Source: Nitrospirota bacterium
GTDB lineage: Bacteria; Nitrospirota; Leptospirillia; Leptospirillales; Leptospirillaceae
DNA: 50,925 nucleotides
Reading direction: 5' to 3'
Assembly: GCA_023481175.1 (NCBI GenBank)
Contig: JAMCWM010000007.1
Coordinates: 1-50,925 of the forward strand
The position numbers were made by a program, and so were the translations under genes. Below are positions 17,254-25,422 of this stretch, in pieces. Each line of letters begins with the position of its first letter. The stretch's first letter is position 1. The notes under the pieces were generated by a model. That model did no database searches and was not told where the DNA came from. It worked only from the letters and a program-made list of their open reading frames with translations.

Positions 17254-17673
17254 CTACCAGGACAGCGTCTTGGTGTGATCTGCAAACAACGCCTTGCTCG
17301 CCTCATCGTGACGGCTATCCTTTACTTCAGGTATGAGTTGGGATTTCGCGATCACAAATTTGTGTATGCACATGTCACAAAGCAGCACGACCCCTCCATG
17401 GGACACAAAGTCTTTGATCAATTTCTGCTCGTGTGCATATTTTCTTGAATACTTTTTTGAAGCCAGAAAGACCCCGTGATCACTTAAATAAACAGTGACA
17501 GGATGTCCCTTTTCCAATTGGTGCCTTCCAAAGGTCAGGGCCACGAACGCCCTATTGGCATCGCTTGATGTCAGGTTTACGAAAAGTGGATCTTTGTCTC
17601 CGGCAAAAGCGGCGGTCGAGAACGCACTCACTGACAAGACGATACCCAAAACTAGAGCGGTCAAAATTTTCAT
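17254..17673 (-). CDS. Exported DsrE/DsrF-like protein
   Basis: 139 residues. A signal peptide (MKILTALVLGIVLSVSAFS, cleavage after AAFA) precedes a DsrE-like fold: PLFVNLTSSDANRAFVALTF, HQLEKGHPVTVYLSDHGVFL, then VVLLCDMCIHKF. The last block holds CxxC (CDMC), the position where sulfur-carrying DsrE/TusD proteins have their reactive cysteine. Such proteins move or sense sulfane sulfur; the periplasmic location here suggests thiol or sulfur handling outside the cytoplasm. AAAGGAGG lies just before ATG 17673. It is flanked on both sides by transposase relics and has lower GC than its neighbours, consistent with horizontal arrival. A TTGACA at 17760-17755 upstream (minus strand) lacks a good -10. 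Confidence 0.78.
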   Translation of the reverse strand: MKILTALVLGIVLSVSAFSTAAFAGDKDPLFVNLTSSDANRAFVALTFGRHQLEKGHPVTVYLSDHGVFLASKKYSRKYAHEQKLIKDFVSHGGVVLLCDMCIHKFVIAKSQLIPEVKDSRHDEASKALFADHTKTLSW

Positions 17674-17949
17674 GGAACCCTCCTTTGAAATTAGGATCGT
17701 TAGCCTGTTGGACTCTTGAAGGCTATGCTCAACTTTCCCTCTAATTTCGTTTTTTGTCAAGGTTTTCTGATGACGATCCAGATACTGTCGAAGCAAGAGA
17801 CAAGGCACAGGTGCTCAACATCATTTTGAGTGTGTTACCTTTTTTTCAAAATATGACATTAATTTTTTCTTGTTTCTTGAGAACATGCAAATCCTCGTCG
17901 CTCTGAGAGCCGTCTTTGTCCGACCAACTCTTTCCCTGATTGACACAAT

Positions 17950-18522
17950 TTGTTCAGGCCCAAGGGCTCAGGATGGGGCCCAAGGGCAACCGCACAGGCA
18001 GGATCTTGAATCGCCCAGAAAGGTGTTGATCCAGAAGAAATCCGGGGACTCCCTGGGCATTCGGCCGGCGGCTCCGGAAACCTGGTGATGACAGCCCTCT
18101 TCGGTGACTCCCGTGAAGCAGGCGAATCCGTCGGCAATCACGGAGCATCCCGGGTCGGGGGGGGTTCTCCAAGTCTCCGATCGCCTTGCGCGTAAAGCCG
18201 GGGACCTCCGTCAATGTGAAAAAGGATGACCACGATCGTTGAGAGAGATCGCCGCGACAAAGCGCCCTTCTTGTCTTCCGAACCCCCACCTCGCCTTGCC
18301 GCCTGTGCGATCTCCGCCCAGAGTGGCATCGTCTCCCTTTCCCTGGCCCTTGAACGCTCAGTGCGTGTCGCGCTCGGCCGCGGCTTGCAAGAGTTCGTGA
18401 TGCATCTTCCAACCGGAAGGCCGGCGCGCTTGCTCGAGGGCTGCCGCACATTGCATTTTTGGTCCCGAACTGCTGGAGAAAACAGGCATCGACATGCCGG
18501 GCTGAAATTGAACACGATTCAT
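17950..18522 (-). pseudogene. Decayed IS1595-family-like transposase
   Basis: From ATG 18522 the first frame reads MNRVQFQPGMSMPVF, the exact start type of IS1595/IS1016-like transposases, then QCAAALEQARRP. After frameshifts it continues with GRQEGRFVAAISLND, TLTEVPGFTRKAIG, CSVIADGFACFTGVTEEGC and FFWINTFLGD, all recognisable parts of the same transposase core (DDE domain). Several stops and frameshifts intervene and the middle zinc/TPase segment is deleted, so it is inactive. The 3' boundary is approximate. Confidence 0.72.
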
Positions 18523-18621
18523 GGCATGGGCCTCCTCCGATGTCAGGTGGACATAGAGTGTGTCTTCTGATTACGGGAATATCGGAACCTGTCTGAACAA
18601 TCGTAGTCATCAGGGAAAACT

Positions 18622-18650
18622 TTGACATCGGGGCAGTGAAAGACGAAAAT
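18622..18650 (+). promoter_or_regulatory. Promoter of the GGDEF gene
   Basis: Perfect -35 TTGACA (18622-18627), 17-base spacer, -10 GAAAAT (18645-18650, four of six). Predicted start of transcription is about 50 bases before ATG 18707. Confidence 0.6.
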
Positions 18651-18706
18651 AGAAAAACTTTGGGAATAAGGTCCATTTCTCATTAATCCGGCAGGGGCGA
18701 AAGACG

Positions 18707-19756
18707 ATGGTCGTCCGCTATGCGGAAAACAAGGAAGAAAGCGCGGAGATCCTTCGCCTCGTCCTTCAGAAAATGAGCGAATGGCGGCTTTCCTTTACCC
18801 CCATCCACTATACCGTCGTCTATGAATATGTCACGAATATCAATCCGGGTCTCCGGAAAGTCCTCGACGACCTCGTTGCGGCCGGCTCTCTCGACGACAA
18901 GAGGATCGAGGAGGCCTATTACGGGTTCATCGTTCCGGAACAGACCCTTCCCGTCCTGGAGCAGCGTGGACTTCTGACCCAGGAAACCCTTGAAATCCTG
19001 AACCGAATGTCCGAATCGGCCAACACCACCATGCAGAACACCCAAAAGGCCCGTTACGGAATCCTCTCCCAGCACAACGCCCTACGCACGGCCGAGGCCG
19101 TCGACTCCTCCCTCCTGCAGTCCGTCATCTCGAAGCTCGCCGGGGAGACGAAAAAGCTCCTCGAGACGAGCGAGACCCTGGAAAATCAGCTGAGGGACAG
19201 CCGGAAGGAGATCGAAAGCCTTCGGAATGAGCTCCAGGCGGCCGCCCAGGCCTCCGCCCTCGATCCTCTGACCGGCGTCATCAACCGCCGGGGCTTCGAA
19301 AAACAGATCTCCGTCTGTCTCGAGACCCATGAAAAGAAGGGGAGCGATTGCTCCTTCCTTTTTCTTGACATCGATCACTTCAAGAGGATCAATGACGAAT
19401 ATGGCCATGTCGTGGGAGACCGTGTCCTTCAGGCCGTGGCCCAGGTCCTCAGAGCAAAGACCCGAGGCGAAGACGTCGTGGCCCGCTACGGGGGAGAGGA
19501 GTTTGTGGTCATCCTTCCCGCCACTCCCATCGACAAGGCCCATATCGTCGCCGAGAACATTCGCCAGAATGTCGAACGCATCGCCCTTCTGAATGCGAAG
19601 GACAATAAAACCATCGGAGTCGTCACCGTCTCGATCGGAATCGATGTCCACAAGCCGGGCCAAAACTGGCGGCAGACTGTCGAACGGGCCGACAAGGCGA
19701 TGTATCAGTCAAAGCAGAATGGAAGAAACCGGACGACGACCTACTTCCAGCTCTGA
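18707..19756 (+). CDS. Diguanylate cyclase (GGDEF)
   Basis: 349 residues, cytosolic. Residues about 1-150 form an alpha-helical domain of unknown type (begins VRYAENKEESAEILRLVLQK), followed by a coiled coil (about 140-180; KKLLETSETLENQLRDSRKE) and a GGDEF domain (about 185-345). The active site is intact: FLDIDHFKRINDEYGH, and GGEEF at ARYGGEEFVVILP, with an inhibitory I-site RGED five residues before GGEEF. It should make c-di-GMP from two GTP and be product-inhibited. The N-terminal helical module resembles regulators of motility-linked cyclases but has no named family that I can assert. It converges with the giant LOV protein. Confidence 0.92.
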   Translation: MVVRYAENKEESAEILRLVLQKMSEWRLSFTPIHYTVVYEYVTNINPGLRKVLDDLVAAGSLDDKRIEEAYYGFIVPEQTLPVLEQRGLLTQETLEILNRMSESANTTMQNTQKARYGILSQHNALRTAEAVDSSLLQSVISKLAGETKKLLETSETLENQLRDSRKEIESLRNELQAAAQASALDPLTGVINRRGFEKQISVCLETHEKKGSDCSFLFLDIDHFKRINDEYGHVVGDRVLQAVAQVLRAKTRGEDVVARYGGEEFVVILPATPIDKAHIVAENIRQNVERIALLNAKDNKTIGVVTVSIGIDVHKPGQNWRQTVERADKAMYQSKQNGRNRTTTYFQL

Positions 19757-19785
19757 CCGTCTTCTTCCCCAAGGCATCGCGCACC

Positions 19786-22700
19786 TCATTCCTTCCGCCT
19801 TCGACGATCCTCTGCCAGAATCGACTCCGTCAGCGCCTCCATGGCGGTCCTGGCAGGACCCAGATCCAATTCCCTGAGACGTGTTTCCTGGTCCCGGACT
19901 TGCCGGTAAAGCGCACCCAGGGCCCTGTGGTAGCGGGAATGGAGTCGATCGATCCTTCCGTCGGCAGGAAGGTCGAGAGATCCGAACATCTTCTGGAGCG
20001 GACAGCTGTGTCCGTCTTCCAGCGACGCCCTGTCGAGAAAGTCGGGGCTTTGAAGAAGGATGTCCATCTGCATTCCGTGAATCCGGACCGACTGGGCATA
20101 GAGACCGAGAAGCGATTTGGGATGGACGGCCTCCTCCGGATGGAATTCCTGGAGAAAAGACGTCAAGGCCCGAAGAGGCAGGGGCCGGGAGATGGCAAAC
20201 CCCTGCAGGAAGTCCACCCCGAGCATCCGCATGGCGTCCATGATCCCGTCCGTTTCCACCCCCTCCACCACGAGCGAGAGCCCCATCCGGTGGCAGAGCT
20301 CCTTGATGGCTTCCACGAAGTGGAGATCCCGCGGACGCGAATCGAGAGTCCGGACAAACCCCTGGTCGAGTTTCACCTTGTCGACCGGAAGGTCCTTCAG
20401 ACGAAGAAGCGACGAATAAGCGCTGCCCACATCGTCCATGGCCAGGCTGACGCCCAGATTTCTGAGCCGTCGCAGGAGATCGAGGGCCACGACCGTCTCC
20501 CCGAATTCCTGACCCTCGAGGATCTCGAGGGTCAGCCGGGAGGGGGGAATGGAGGCCCCGTCCAGCATTCTTCCCAGACAGTCGAAACACCCTTCCGAGA
20601 CCGAGCGGGGATCGACGTTTACCGAGAGCCAGAGGGACGGATCAATGGCCAGGAGTCCTGCGAGGTCGGACAGGGAGCGCTCCAGCACCTGCCGGGAAAG
20701 CTCGAAGAGATCGTCGGCCCCGTAGTGGGGCAGGATCTCTTCCGGCATCAGGATCCGGCCCCCGGGATCTCTAAGACGGGCCAGGGCCTCGATGCCCGCG
20801 ATCCGTCCGGTCCGGTTGTCGAGGACAGGCTGATAGTGCACCTCCACCCGGCGCTCGGAAAGAAGCCTCTGGGGCAGGGTCCGGGCCAGGGGGACGGTCT
20901 CCCCGTGGACCACCCAGGAGCGTGACCGGTCGCTCTTGTGGTTCTTGCTTTCGTAGAGGGCCTGGTCGGCCCGGCGAAGCAGGATCTCCGGGTTTTCGGG
21001 AGCCTCCGGATCCGAGGAAGAGAGGGCCACACCGATCGAAACCCCCACGGACACCTCTTCCCCCCCTTCCAGCAGGACCGGTATCCGGGCCTGGCGGTCG
21101 ATCCTCTCCAGAAGATCCCCGAGCTCCTCCTGGAGTCCGACATTTTCAAGGAGCAGGACAAACTCGTCTCCGCCCTGGCGCGCCAAAAAGTCGGTCTTTC
21201 GAAGAGTCCCCAGGATCCTCTCTCCCGTGAGGCGCAGGAGGCGGTCTCCGGCCTCGTGACCATAGCGGTCGTTGACGGGCTTGAAGCCGTCGAGATCGAG
21301 GATTGCAACGGCAAATGGCCACCCGTACCGCCTCGAACGGGCGAGGACCTTGTCGAACTCGAGGTCGAGGGCCCGGCGGTTCGGAAGGCCGGTCAGACGG
21401 TCATGCCGGGAGTCGTACTCGAGCCTTTTGGTCAGGTCGATCAGAGAGGTGATGTCCCTCTGGTTCCCGACAAATTCGACGATCTCCCCCGAAGAGTTCC
21501 GGACCGGGCTGATGGAGAGGAGATTCCAGAAAGGAGTTTTGTCCTTGCGATAGTTCAGGATCTGTCCATGGAAGGGGCGCCCCTCCCGAAGGGCTCGGCG
21601 GATCTCCCCGACCGTTGCCGGATCGGTCGCCTCTCCCTGAAGGATCCGGCAGTTTTCGCCCACCATCTCGGAGGCACTGTAGCCGGTGATGGCGGCAAAG
21701 CCGTCATTGGCAAAAATGACCCGGGAATCGGGTCCGGTGATCACGACGCCTTCTCCCACCGCCGCCACGGCGCTCGACAGAAGGTTCTGCCGGGCGAGAA
21801 GGTCGAGGCGGTCGAGCCCATGGGAGATCGTGCGGGCGAGTTCGTTCAGGAGTCCTTCGAGTACGGGATCCTCGAAGACCCTCTGCGTCCCGTGGCCCAC
21901 AAGAAGGACCCCCCAGACCTCTCCCTTCCGGAAGATCGGCAGAGCTCCCATGGCCTTGATCCCGAACTCCCTCGCCCGGTCTCTCCACGGCCCCATGACG
22001 GGATCCTCCGCGAAACCGAAGACAGGGCGGCGGCCGGAAAAGGCCCGGGAAAGAAGATCCGGAGCCCCCGGATCCCCGCTCCCGGCGAAAAAGGGGAGCC
22101 CCTCCAGAAAGCCGGTCTTTCCCGAAGCGCCGAGCCACGCGACTCCCTTCCCGTCTTCCGCACGGCCGATGGCAGAAACCGCCATCTCTCCGTCCCGGAC
22201 AGCGAGATCGCAAAGATTTTTGAGAAGGGAGGGCTCGTCGGAGCTGGACGAGAGGGCCTCGCCAGCATGGGCCAGAAGGGTATTGTAGGCCGACAGGAGG
22301 CGGAGCCGCTCGGTCTGGGCATGACGGTCGGTCACATCGTACACGGTGACGACCACCTTCGACGGCTCGCCCGGGATCCGGGCCAGGGAGAGATCCACCA
22401 TGACCGGTTGCCCACTCCTGGTCACCATCCTCACATCCGGGATCTCGACGCTTTCACGGGAGGGAAGAAGCGTGTAAGCGAAGCCCACCCTCTCGTACTC
22501 CCCCGTATCGGCATAGAGCATCCGGGTGGAGCGGCCCACCATCTCCCCGGAGCTTTCGTATCCCAGCATCTGTCGCATCCGGTCGTTGGCGTAGCGAATC
22601 ACGCGCTGTTCCTGAAAAAGGATTCCCGCCAGGGTGTTTTCCAGAAGGACATTCTCCAGGGTGGCCATCTCCCGCTCCCGGCGGAGGGACTCCAGACGGT

Positions 22701-25404
22701 CGAGCCCTCGGGAAATATCCCGGGCCAGTTCGGAGAAGACCTCCGTCAGCGGGGGGAAAAAGCCTCCGGCCTCCTCGCGGTAGAGGGCCAGGATTCCCCA
22801 GATCGCGCCCTCCTTCATCACCGGAAGGACGGCGGCGCTTTTGAGTCCGTGGCGAAAGGCCTTCTCCGCCAGGGACGTTCCGGCAAAGGTCCTCTCGAGA
22901 TCGATATTGAAGCTCGGGACGCCGGTCCTCCAGACCTCCCCCACCGGCCCATTCTTCGTCGGATCGACGGATATCTCGAGCCCCTCCAGGAAGGCCGTTT
23001 CCCCGGAGCTGGCATAGACATTGACGACCTTCTCCTCCTCCGGGCGTCCGATCCAGGCCAGGCGGAGTTTCCCGTAGCGGACCGAAAGGTCGCAGATGGC
23101 CCTGAGAAGGGAATCCTCCGTCGCGGCCTCGACAATCGCCTGGTTGATCTGGGCCAGGAGAAGATTGGAGTCGGAAAGGCGGGAAAGCTCCCGGGCCAGG
23201 CGGTGGCGTTCCGTCACATCGACGATCGTCCAGACGATCGTCTCGTGATCGGCCTCCCGGATTTTCGCACCCGACAGGTCGACAAACCCTTCCGTTCCGT
23301 CGGCGCGACGGATACGCAAATCCCGAAGGCGGGAGCTCCCCGTGGCAAGGGCCTCCGCCGCCGCCTCTCCCATCCTGCGGAAGCTTTCATCCTCCACGAA
23401 ATAGAGATCCTGGACGTGGTGGCCCACGATTTCCGCGGCCTCCCTGTATCCCAGAATCTCGAGGAAGCCCCGGTTGACCTCGACCACGACCCGTTCGGGG
23501 TATCGCACAAGGTCGATCCCGGCCGAGGTATTGGCGAGGAGAGTCTCCTTGAGAGCCGTGGCCTTTCGTTCCCGTTCCGCAAGATCGAGCCGGTCGAGGG
23601 CCAGGGAGAGATTGTCCGCGATCGCCTCGAGAAGGTTGCAGATCTCCGTTTCGAAGGGCTTCTTCCGGTCGAAGTAGACGGTCAGGACAGCCCAGACCGC
23701 TCCGCTCCGGCGCACGGGAAGGGAGGCGCTCGCCAAAAATCCGGAACGGGCGCCCCGATCGCGCCAGGGAGCCATGGCCGGATTCTCCGAAAAGGACTCG
23801 CTGTAGACCGGGGCTCCGCTCCGCCATGATTGGCCCATGGGTCCCCGCCCCTCGGGACGGCGCTCGTCCACGGAAATAATCAGGCCCTCGAGGTAGTCCG
23901 TCTCCCCGGAGGAGGCGATCGGGCGAAAGATTCCCTCCTCGTCGGGACGTCCGACCCAGGCCATGCGGATTTCCGGCACTTCAAGGGACAGGCGGCAGAA
24001 CTCGGGAAGGATCTCGCCCTCCTTTGTGGCCCGGGAGACCGCCTCGGCCACCCGGCCCCGGAGGGCATCGAAGGCCAGGAGCCTTCCCAGCCTCAGGTTC
24101 TTTTCCTCGAGCTCCCGCTCGAGCGTCATGCGCTCCGTCACGTCGAGCCCCAGCGTCACCAGGGAGAGGAACCGGCCCTCCCGGTCCCGAAGGACCGTGC
24201 TGGTCCATTCGAACTCCCGAAGGCTCCCCGAGGGGGTGATCCAGGGATTCTGATGGTGGACGGGACGGGTTTCGTCCTTCATCTGAAGGACGAAATCGCG
24301 GATCCCGGGACGCATCCAGTCGGGCAGGAAGCGCTCCCAGTAGTAGGGGCGGCCCCGGACCTCCGAGAGAGTCACCCCCATGAACTCCCGGGCCGCCCGG
24401 TTCAGGCGCTGGATCTCCCCGTTTTCGTCGATCACCATCCCGATCGCCCCGGCCGAATCGAAGATCGCCTCGTCGAAGGCGGAAAGCTCCGACAGTTCCT
24501 CTCCCTGCCGTTCCTGGCGCCGGACCAGGATCCGGATCCCCCCGGCCATCAGGAGCATGAGAAAAAGCCCTCCCTCCTCGACCATCCAGCGCCGGGACGC
24601 CTCCTCCATCCACCCTTCCCGAACGAGGGAGGAGGGCCAGGAGGCCTCAAGGGTGAAGGGGTAGCCCGACACGGGGGTCCGGACGCGGGATCCCGGGGAG
24701 GGAAGAAGCGGGGAATCCGGACGCTCCCCGCGGGACAGGAGCATCATGTCGCCGTTTCTCGAATCCCGGAGAAAAAAACTGAAGGGGGAGGCGAGGGAGG
24801 GCGGCCGGAGGGCCTCGACCCGGAGATAGGTCCGTACCCCGAGGGGGGGATGGCCCTTTGTCAGGGGAAGCAGGATGGCCAGGGGAAGGATCCTCCCCCC
24901 GATCCTGGCCGAGAGTCGGCTTTTTCCCACAAGAAAGGAGGGGTTCGAGGAGAGAGGCGTCGCATAGGCCCCCCGGCGGCCGGGCCCCGAAAGGGAGGCG
25001 GAAGGAAAACGATTGGTCCAGAGACTCTTTCCGGTCCGGGGGTCGAAGATTTCCAGATCGACCAGGGCGGGGTGAAGGGCCAGAAAGATCCGGAAGGCCT
25101 TCTGCATGGAGGAGGACGGATGCCGGGAGGGTCGGCTTTCTCCGGAGACGGAAGACGCCACGAACCCCAGGTCGAGAAAGGCGGAGGAGAGGCGGGAGGC
25201 CAGGGCGGCCGCCTGAAAAAGATCCGCCCGGAGGGCGCGGGAGGACACCTTCTCCCGGTAGTCCCGGTACTCCCGGACCTCGAAGTATCCGGTGCCCAGA
25301 AGGGCCAGAACGAGCGTTCCGGCGATCAGAAGGTCGATCGTGTGTCCGACCAGAAGACTTCTGACCAGGCGGTCGCCCCGGAGCTTTGCCTTATTTGGAT
25401 CCAT
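19786..25404 (-). CDS. Membrane multi-sensor LOV-GGDEF-EAL protein with CZB-like zinc domain
   Basis: 1872 residues, approximate order: transmembrane segment 23-43, periplasmic sensor 44-270, transmembrane 272-292, PAS 305-425, GAF 440-600, PAS 618-735, GAF 745-905, PAS 915-1030, GAF 1035-1200, LOV-type PAS 1210-1322, GGDEF 1340-1490, EAL 1515-1760, CZB-like tail 1770-1830. The LOV domain shows GENCRILQG with Cys1252, NYRKDKTPFWN with Asn1284 and Asn1294, and FVGNQRDIT with Gln1315: the spacing (+32, +42, +63 from the cysteine) equals that of phototropin LOV2 (C450, N482, N492, Q513). The GGDEF motif is intact with an RKTD I-site; EAL has EALARL, a DDVG in place of DDFG, KLDQ and VEGVET. The tail has His1776, Cys1801, His1822 and His1826, the CZB pattern. 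ATG 25404 lies 18 bases behind the pheT stop with GGGAG upstream. Net cyclase or phosphodiesterase output cannot be told. Confidence 0.9.
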   Translation of the reverse strand: MDPNKAKLRGDRLVRSLLVGHTIDLLIAGTLVLALLGTGYFEVREYRDYREKVSSRALRADLFQAAALASRLSSAFLDLGFVASSVSGESRPSRHPSSSMQKAFRIFLALHPALVDLEIFDPRTGKSLWTNRFPSASLSGPGRRGAYATPLSSNPSFLVGKSRLSARIGGRILPLAILLPLTKGHPPLGVRTYLRVEALRPPSLASPFSFFLRDSRNGDMMLLSRGERPDSPLLPSPGSRVRTPVSGYPFTLEASWPSSLVREGWMEEASRRWMVEEGGLFLMLLMAGGIRILVRRQERQGEELSELSAFDEAIFDSAGAIGMVIDENGEIQRLNRAAREFMGVTLSEVRGRPYYWERFLPDWMRPGIRDFVLQMKDETRPVHHQNPWITPSGSLREFEWTSTVLRDREGRFLSLVTLGLDVTERMTLERELEEKNLRLGRLLAFDALRGRVAEAVSRATKEGEILPEFCRLSLEVPEIRMAWVGRPDEEGIFRPIASSGETDYLEGLIISVDERRPEGRGPMGQSWRSGAPVYSESFSENPAMAPWRDRGARSGFLASASLPVRRSGAVWAVLTVYFDRKKPFETEICNLLEAIADNLSLALDRLDLAERERKATALKETLLANTSAGIDLVRYPERVVVEVNRGFLEILGYREAAEIVGHHVQDLYFVEDESFRRMGEAAAEALATGSSRLRDLRIRRADGTEGFVDLSGAKIREADHETIVWTIVDVTERHRLARELSRLSDSNLLLAQINQAIVEAATEDSLLRAICDLSVRYGKLRLAWIGRPEEEKVVNVYASSGETAFLEGLEISVDPTKNGPVGEVWRTGVPSFNIDLERTFAGTSLAEKAFRHGLKSAAVLPVMKEGAIWGILALYREEAGGFFPPLTEVFSELARDISRGLDRLESLRREREMATLENVLLENTLAGILFQEQRVIRYANDRMRQMLGYESSGEMVGRSTRMLYADTGEYERVGFAYTLLPSRESVEIPDVRMVTRSGQPVMVDLSLARIPGEPSKVVVTVYDVTDRHAQTERLRLLSAYNTLLAHAGEALSSSSDEPSLLKNLCDLAVRDGEMAVSAIGRAEDGKGVAWLGASGKTGFLEGLPFFAGSGDPGAPDLLSRAFSGRRPVFGFAEDPVMGPWRDRAREFGIKAMGALPIFRKGEVWGVLLVGHGTQRVFEDPVLEGLLNELARTISHGLDRLDLLARQNLLSSAVAAVGEGVVITGPDSRVIFANDGFAAITGYSASEMVGENCRILQGEATDPATVGEIRRALREGRPFHGQILNYRKDKTPFWNLLSISPVRNSSGEIVEFVGNQRDITSLIDLTKRLEYDSRHDRLTGLPNRRALDLEFDKVLARSRRYGWPFAVAILDLDGFKPVNDRYGHEAGDRLLRLTGERILGTLRKTDFLARQGGDEFVLLLENVGLQEELGDLLERIDRQARIPVLLEGGEEVSVGVSIGVALSSSDPEAPENPEILLRRADQALYESKNHKSDRSRSWVVHGETVPLARTLPQRLLSERRVEVHYQPVLDNRTGRIAGIEALARLRDPGGRILMPEEILPHYGADDLFELSRQVLERSLSDLAGLLAIDPSLWLSVNVDPRSVSEGCFDCLGRMLDGASIPPSRLTLEILEGQEFGETVVALDLLRRLRNLGVSLAMDDVGSAYSSLLRLKDLPVDKVKLDQGFVRTLDSRPRDLHFVEAIKELCHRMGLSLVVEGVETDGIMDAMRMLGVDFLQGFAISRPLPLRALTSFLQEFHPEEAVHPKSLLGLYAQSVRIHGMQMDILLQSPDFLDRASLEDGHSCPLQKMFGSLDLPADGRIDRLHSRYHRALGALYRQVRDQETRLRELDLGPARTAMEALTESILAEDRRRRKE

Positions 25405-25422
25405 GTCGCACGCTCCCGGAGC

